In this document: positions 41,916 to 43,449 of the stretch, piece after piece | How positions within the stretch are numbered: position 1 is the first letter of the stretch | Layout of the letters: every line of letters begins with the position of its first letter | From: CAYMDP01 sp964389375 | GTDB taxonomy: Bacteria; Bdellovibrionota; Bdellovibrionia; Bdellovibrionales; UBA1609 | DNA length: 43,449 bases | Direction of reading: 5' to 3' | NCBI GenBank assembly: GCA_964389375.1 | Contig: CAYMDP010000024.1 | Location: forward strand, 1 to 43,449 | The notes under the pieces: generated by a model | What the model was told of the DNA's origin: nothing | The model's input: the letters and a program-made list of their open reading frames with translations, nothing else | The model's database searches: none | Made by a program: the position numbers and the translations under genes

Positions 41916-41952
41916 TAGACATCCCATTACGCAAAAATACGACGGGCTCCTA
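41916..41952. repeat. Dispersed palindromic repeat, copy 8 (right half only)
   Basis: GACATCCCATTACGCAAAAA followed by TACGACGGGCTCCT matches the centre-to-right-arm part of copies 5 and 6. The left arm is missing. Confidence 0.65.
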
Positions 41953-42055
41953 TGCCGTATTCAATATTTATATTGCTTGAAGGCGGAGACCGGTGGTCAA
42001 TCGACCAAATGGTCGTAAAACATCTTAAGAAAAAATGAGAAGAGTGGAGGTTCAA

Positions 42056-42712
42056 TTGAAAGTATTGATCACTGGAGCGTCTAGAGGAATCGGCAGAGCC
42101 CTTGTTGAAAAAGCATTGGCGGAAAATTACAAAGTCATTGCGGTCAGCCGAAGCCAAATGAATTTATCTCACCCCAATCTCACAACTGTTCAAGCTGACA
42201 TCTCGACGCCAAAAGGCCTTTCTGAACTTATCAAGCTCAATGAGTTAAAAGACGGATTGGACATTTTAATTAACAATGCAGGAGTCTTACACGACAATGA
42301 TGAGGACGATGATCACGGCAAGACATTTGCTGAAAGTTTTCACTTAAATGCGACGACACCGTTTTTATTAACAAAAAAGCTTATGCCCCTCTTAAAGAAA
42401 TCGAAAGATCCGAAAGTGATTCAAATTTCGACTCTTATGGGCTCTCTTCAAGACAATAGCTCTGGTGGATATTATTCTTACCGATCTTCAAAGATCGCCT
42501 TAAACATGATCACCAAAAGCCTTTCGATCGATCATCCCGAACTGACTTTTTCCTTAATTCATCCGGGCTGGGTCAAAACTGAAATGGGAGGACCACAAGC
42601 TCCTGTCGAGGTTAGGGATTCCGCGCAAGGCATTTGGAAGGTCATTTCGAACTTAAAATCCGGGCAAGAGTTAATGTTTCAAGACTACACCGGAAAAAAA
42701 CTGCCCTGGTAA
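42056..42712 (+). CDS. Short-chain dehydrogenase/reductase
   Basis: SDR enzymes are NAD(P)H-dependent oxidoreductases with a Rossmann fold. The start TTG at 42056 gives MKVLITGASRGIGRAL (TGxxxGxG cofactor loop) and has GGAGG 5 nt upstream; an ATG at 42035 lacks such a site. NNAG (about residue 75), the Ser in IQISTLMGS and the catalytic YxxxK in YYSYRSSKIALNM are intact, as is HPGWVKTEMGG. The product is about 218 residues, complete for the classical short SDR group. An Asp/His-rich insert (DNDEDDDHGK) after NNAG is unusual. Substrate unknown. It is convergent with the repeat-containing secreted protein gene. Confidence 0.92.
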   Translation: MKVLITGASRGIGRALVEKALAENYKVIAVSRSQMNLSHPNLTTVQADISTPKGLSELIKLNELKDGLDILINNAGVLHDNDEDDDHGKTFAESFHLNATTPFLLTKKLMPLLKKSKDPKVIQISTLMGSLQDNSSGGYYSYRSSKIALNMITKSLSIDHPELTFSLIHPGWVKTEMGGPQAPVEVRDSAQGIWKVISNLKSGQELMFQDYTGKKLPW

Positions 42713-42757
42713 GAATAGGGTAGCGCCGATCTGTTTTACGATTCAAGCCGTCGCATA

Positions 42758-42796
42758 ACTTGGTGCCCTTGAGCAAAAATACGAGGGGCACCCAAA
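42758..42796. repeat. Dispersed palindromic repeat, copy 9 (deletion derivative)
   Basis: TTGGTGCCCTTGAGCAAAAA followed by TACGAGGGGCACCCAAAT keeps both outer arms but has lost the centre. It lies between the convergent SDR gene and the secreted repeat protein gene, where it could terminate both. Confidence 0.65.
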
Positions 42797-42804
42797 TCTT
42801 AAAC

Positions 42805-43197
42805 TTAAAGGCTATTCAGAATCAAATCACAAGCAAGCCTTGCCATCTCTTGCGGAGTCAATGCCGGGCCGTTGCTCGTGATTGTATTTCCGTTCGAGTA
42901 ATACCAAGAAGCTCCAGAGACACCGGTGTTCGAAGAAAAAGTCTTACCATTACTGTGATAATATGAAGCACCAAGCACGGATACATTCGAAGTCAGAGTT
43001 TGACCATTTGGATAGTACCAACTGGCTCCAGCGCGCCCCGCGTTGCTGGTTAAGGTATTTCCGTTTGGATAATATACGCTCGCGCCACTGCCGTTAGGCA
43101 TATTGGCCGAAGCCGCTTTACAAGCGATTTTGACCTCAAGATCGGCGGCAAAGGCAGAAGAGCAAACAAACAAAGCGATTAAAACAAGATTTTTCAT
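42805..43197 (-). CDS. Secreted protein with four 19-residue YPNG-type repeats
   Basis: The start ATG at 43197 follows GGGGGGA and opens a 130-residue protein with signal peptide (NLVLIALFVCSSAFA, cleavage about 18). Residues 38-113 are four tandem 19-residue units with the pattern GASxYYxNGxTxxSNxxxx: GASVYYPNGNTLTSN, GASWYYPNGQTLTSN, GASYYHSNGKTFSSN, GASWYYSNGNTITSN. YxNGxTxxS is reminiscent of MORN-like beta-hairpin repeats. A helical tail with PQEMARLACDLI and two Cys (about 26 and 123) bracket the repeats. Upstream in-frame starts to 43281 would hide the signal peptide. Function unknown; probably a periplasmic or surface protein. Confidence 0.7.
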   Translation of the reverse strand: MKNLVLIALFVCSSAFAADLEVKIACKAASANMPNGSGASVYYPNGNTLTSNAGRAGASWYYPNGQTLTSNVSVLGASYYHSNGKTFSSNTGVSGASWYYSNGNTITSNGPALTPQEMARLACDLILNSL

Positions 43198-43393
43198 AAA
43201 TCCCCCCAAGGATAATTTTTGAACCAGTTCTCGTGAAATCTCCCCGATCCAGAAGAATTTGTACCTTGCGCTCCTCTTCAAGACACCCTCAGACCGGCTT
43301 GTGAAATTTCTTCCTTAGACACTGAGGGCAATCCCCAAACCCAATCTAGGTACACTGATCCTTTTTGCGACTCGGGCGGTCGCAAAAAGAACG

Positions 43394-43449
43394 TTTAGGT
43401 GCCCGTCGTATTTTTGCGTAACAAGATGTCAGTAGATTGCGCGCCGTTA
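43394..43449. repeat. Dispersed palindromic repeat, copy 10 (cut by window end)
   Basis: TTTAGGTGCCCGTCGTATTT, continuing TTGCGTAAC, and a centre AAGATGTCAGTAGATTGCGC match copy 3 in orientation. The right arm begins GCCGTTA and runs off the window. Confidence 0.8.

Noticed and set aside
29803..43449. CRISPR array
   Set aside because: The repeats are palindromic elements of about 80 bp scattered kilobases apart with no regular spacers and no cas genes nearby.

Overview
The window looks like a chromosomal segment from the Bdellovibrio branch (Bdellovibrionota), with moderate GC. This is inferred from the gene set: a MoxR/Bat aerotolerance operon with an embedded soluble lytic transglycosylase, DUF1844, SpoVG, a dimeric-type glycyl-tRNA synthetase, a LysM MltD, and many small secreted proteins. 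I could not compare with a reference genome. Two scaffold gaps are present (100 N at 7969-8068 and 10 N at 40119-40128). Both are flanked by exact direct copies of the contig ends (55 bp and 9 bp), so both are probably scaffolding artefacts.

Region 1 (1-25.1 kb) is conserved housekeeping DNA. On the minus strand are smc, ppdK and glyQS, then a J-domain-like membrane protein. Divergent to the last is an Mrp-type P-loop ATPase. A gene-free stretch (9.43-10.2 kb) holds a structured ncRNA candidate with its own promoter and terminator, a 32-bp perfect inverted repeat, and 135-bp degenerate direct repeats. After mltD, a long minus-strand operon runs moxR, DUF58 protein, a membrane protein, batA, batB, batC, batD, slt. 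Divergent from moxR are an HtpX-like protein that has lost both zinc histidines, a DUF1844 protein, a DegP/DegQ-type protease, spoVG and tRNA-Gln(UUG).

Region 2 (25.2-29.8 kb) is an accessory island next to tRNA-Gln. The tRNA 3' end is repeated 227 bp downstream, with a cluster of strong hairpins between the copies. Five tightly packed minus-strand genes follow. In transcription order they are a DUF4160 protein, a DUF2442-like/HTH protein, a ParA-like ATPase with a KGGVGR P-loop plus a helical C-terminal half, a C-terminal winged-helix protein, and a winged-helix protein fused to a HEPN domain with an intact R-x4-H motif. I read this as a candidate defence or conflict module with an autoregulating toxin-antitoxin-like front end. 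It is the strongest candidate for an undescribed system here.

Region 3 (29.8-43.4 kb) is a patchwork of accessory genes: a GNAT acetyltransferase, two HExxH metallopeptidases, two Cys-His-Asp proteins, a two-component system, a YCII-like protein, an SDR oxidoreductase and several small secreted proteins. It is peppered with at least ten full or partial copies of a roughly 80-bp palindromic repeat that is absent from the first 29 kb. The copies mostly lie just after stop codons. Some are nested, tandemly duplicated with a gene's 3' end, or paired in inverted orientation around a gene.
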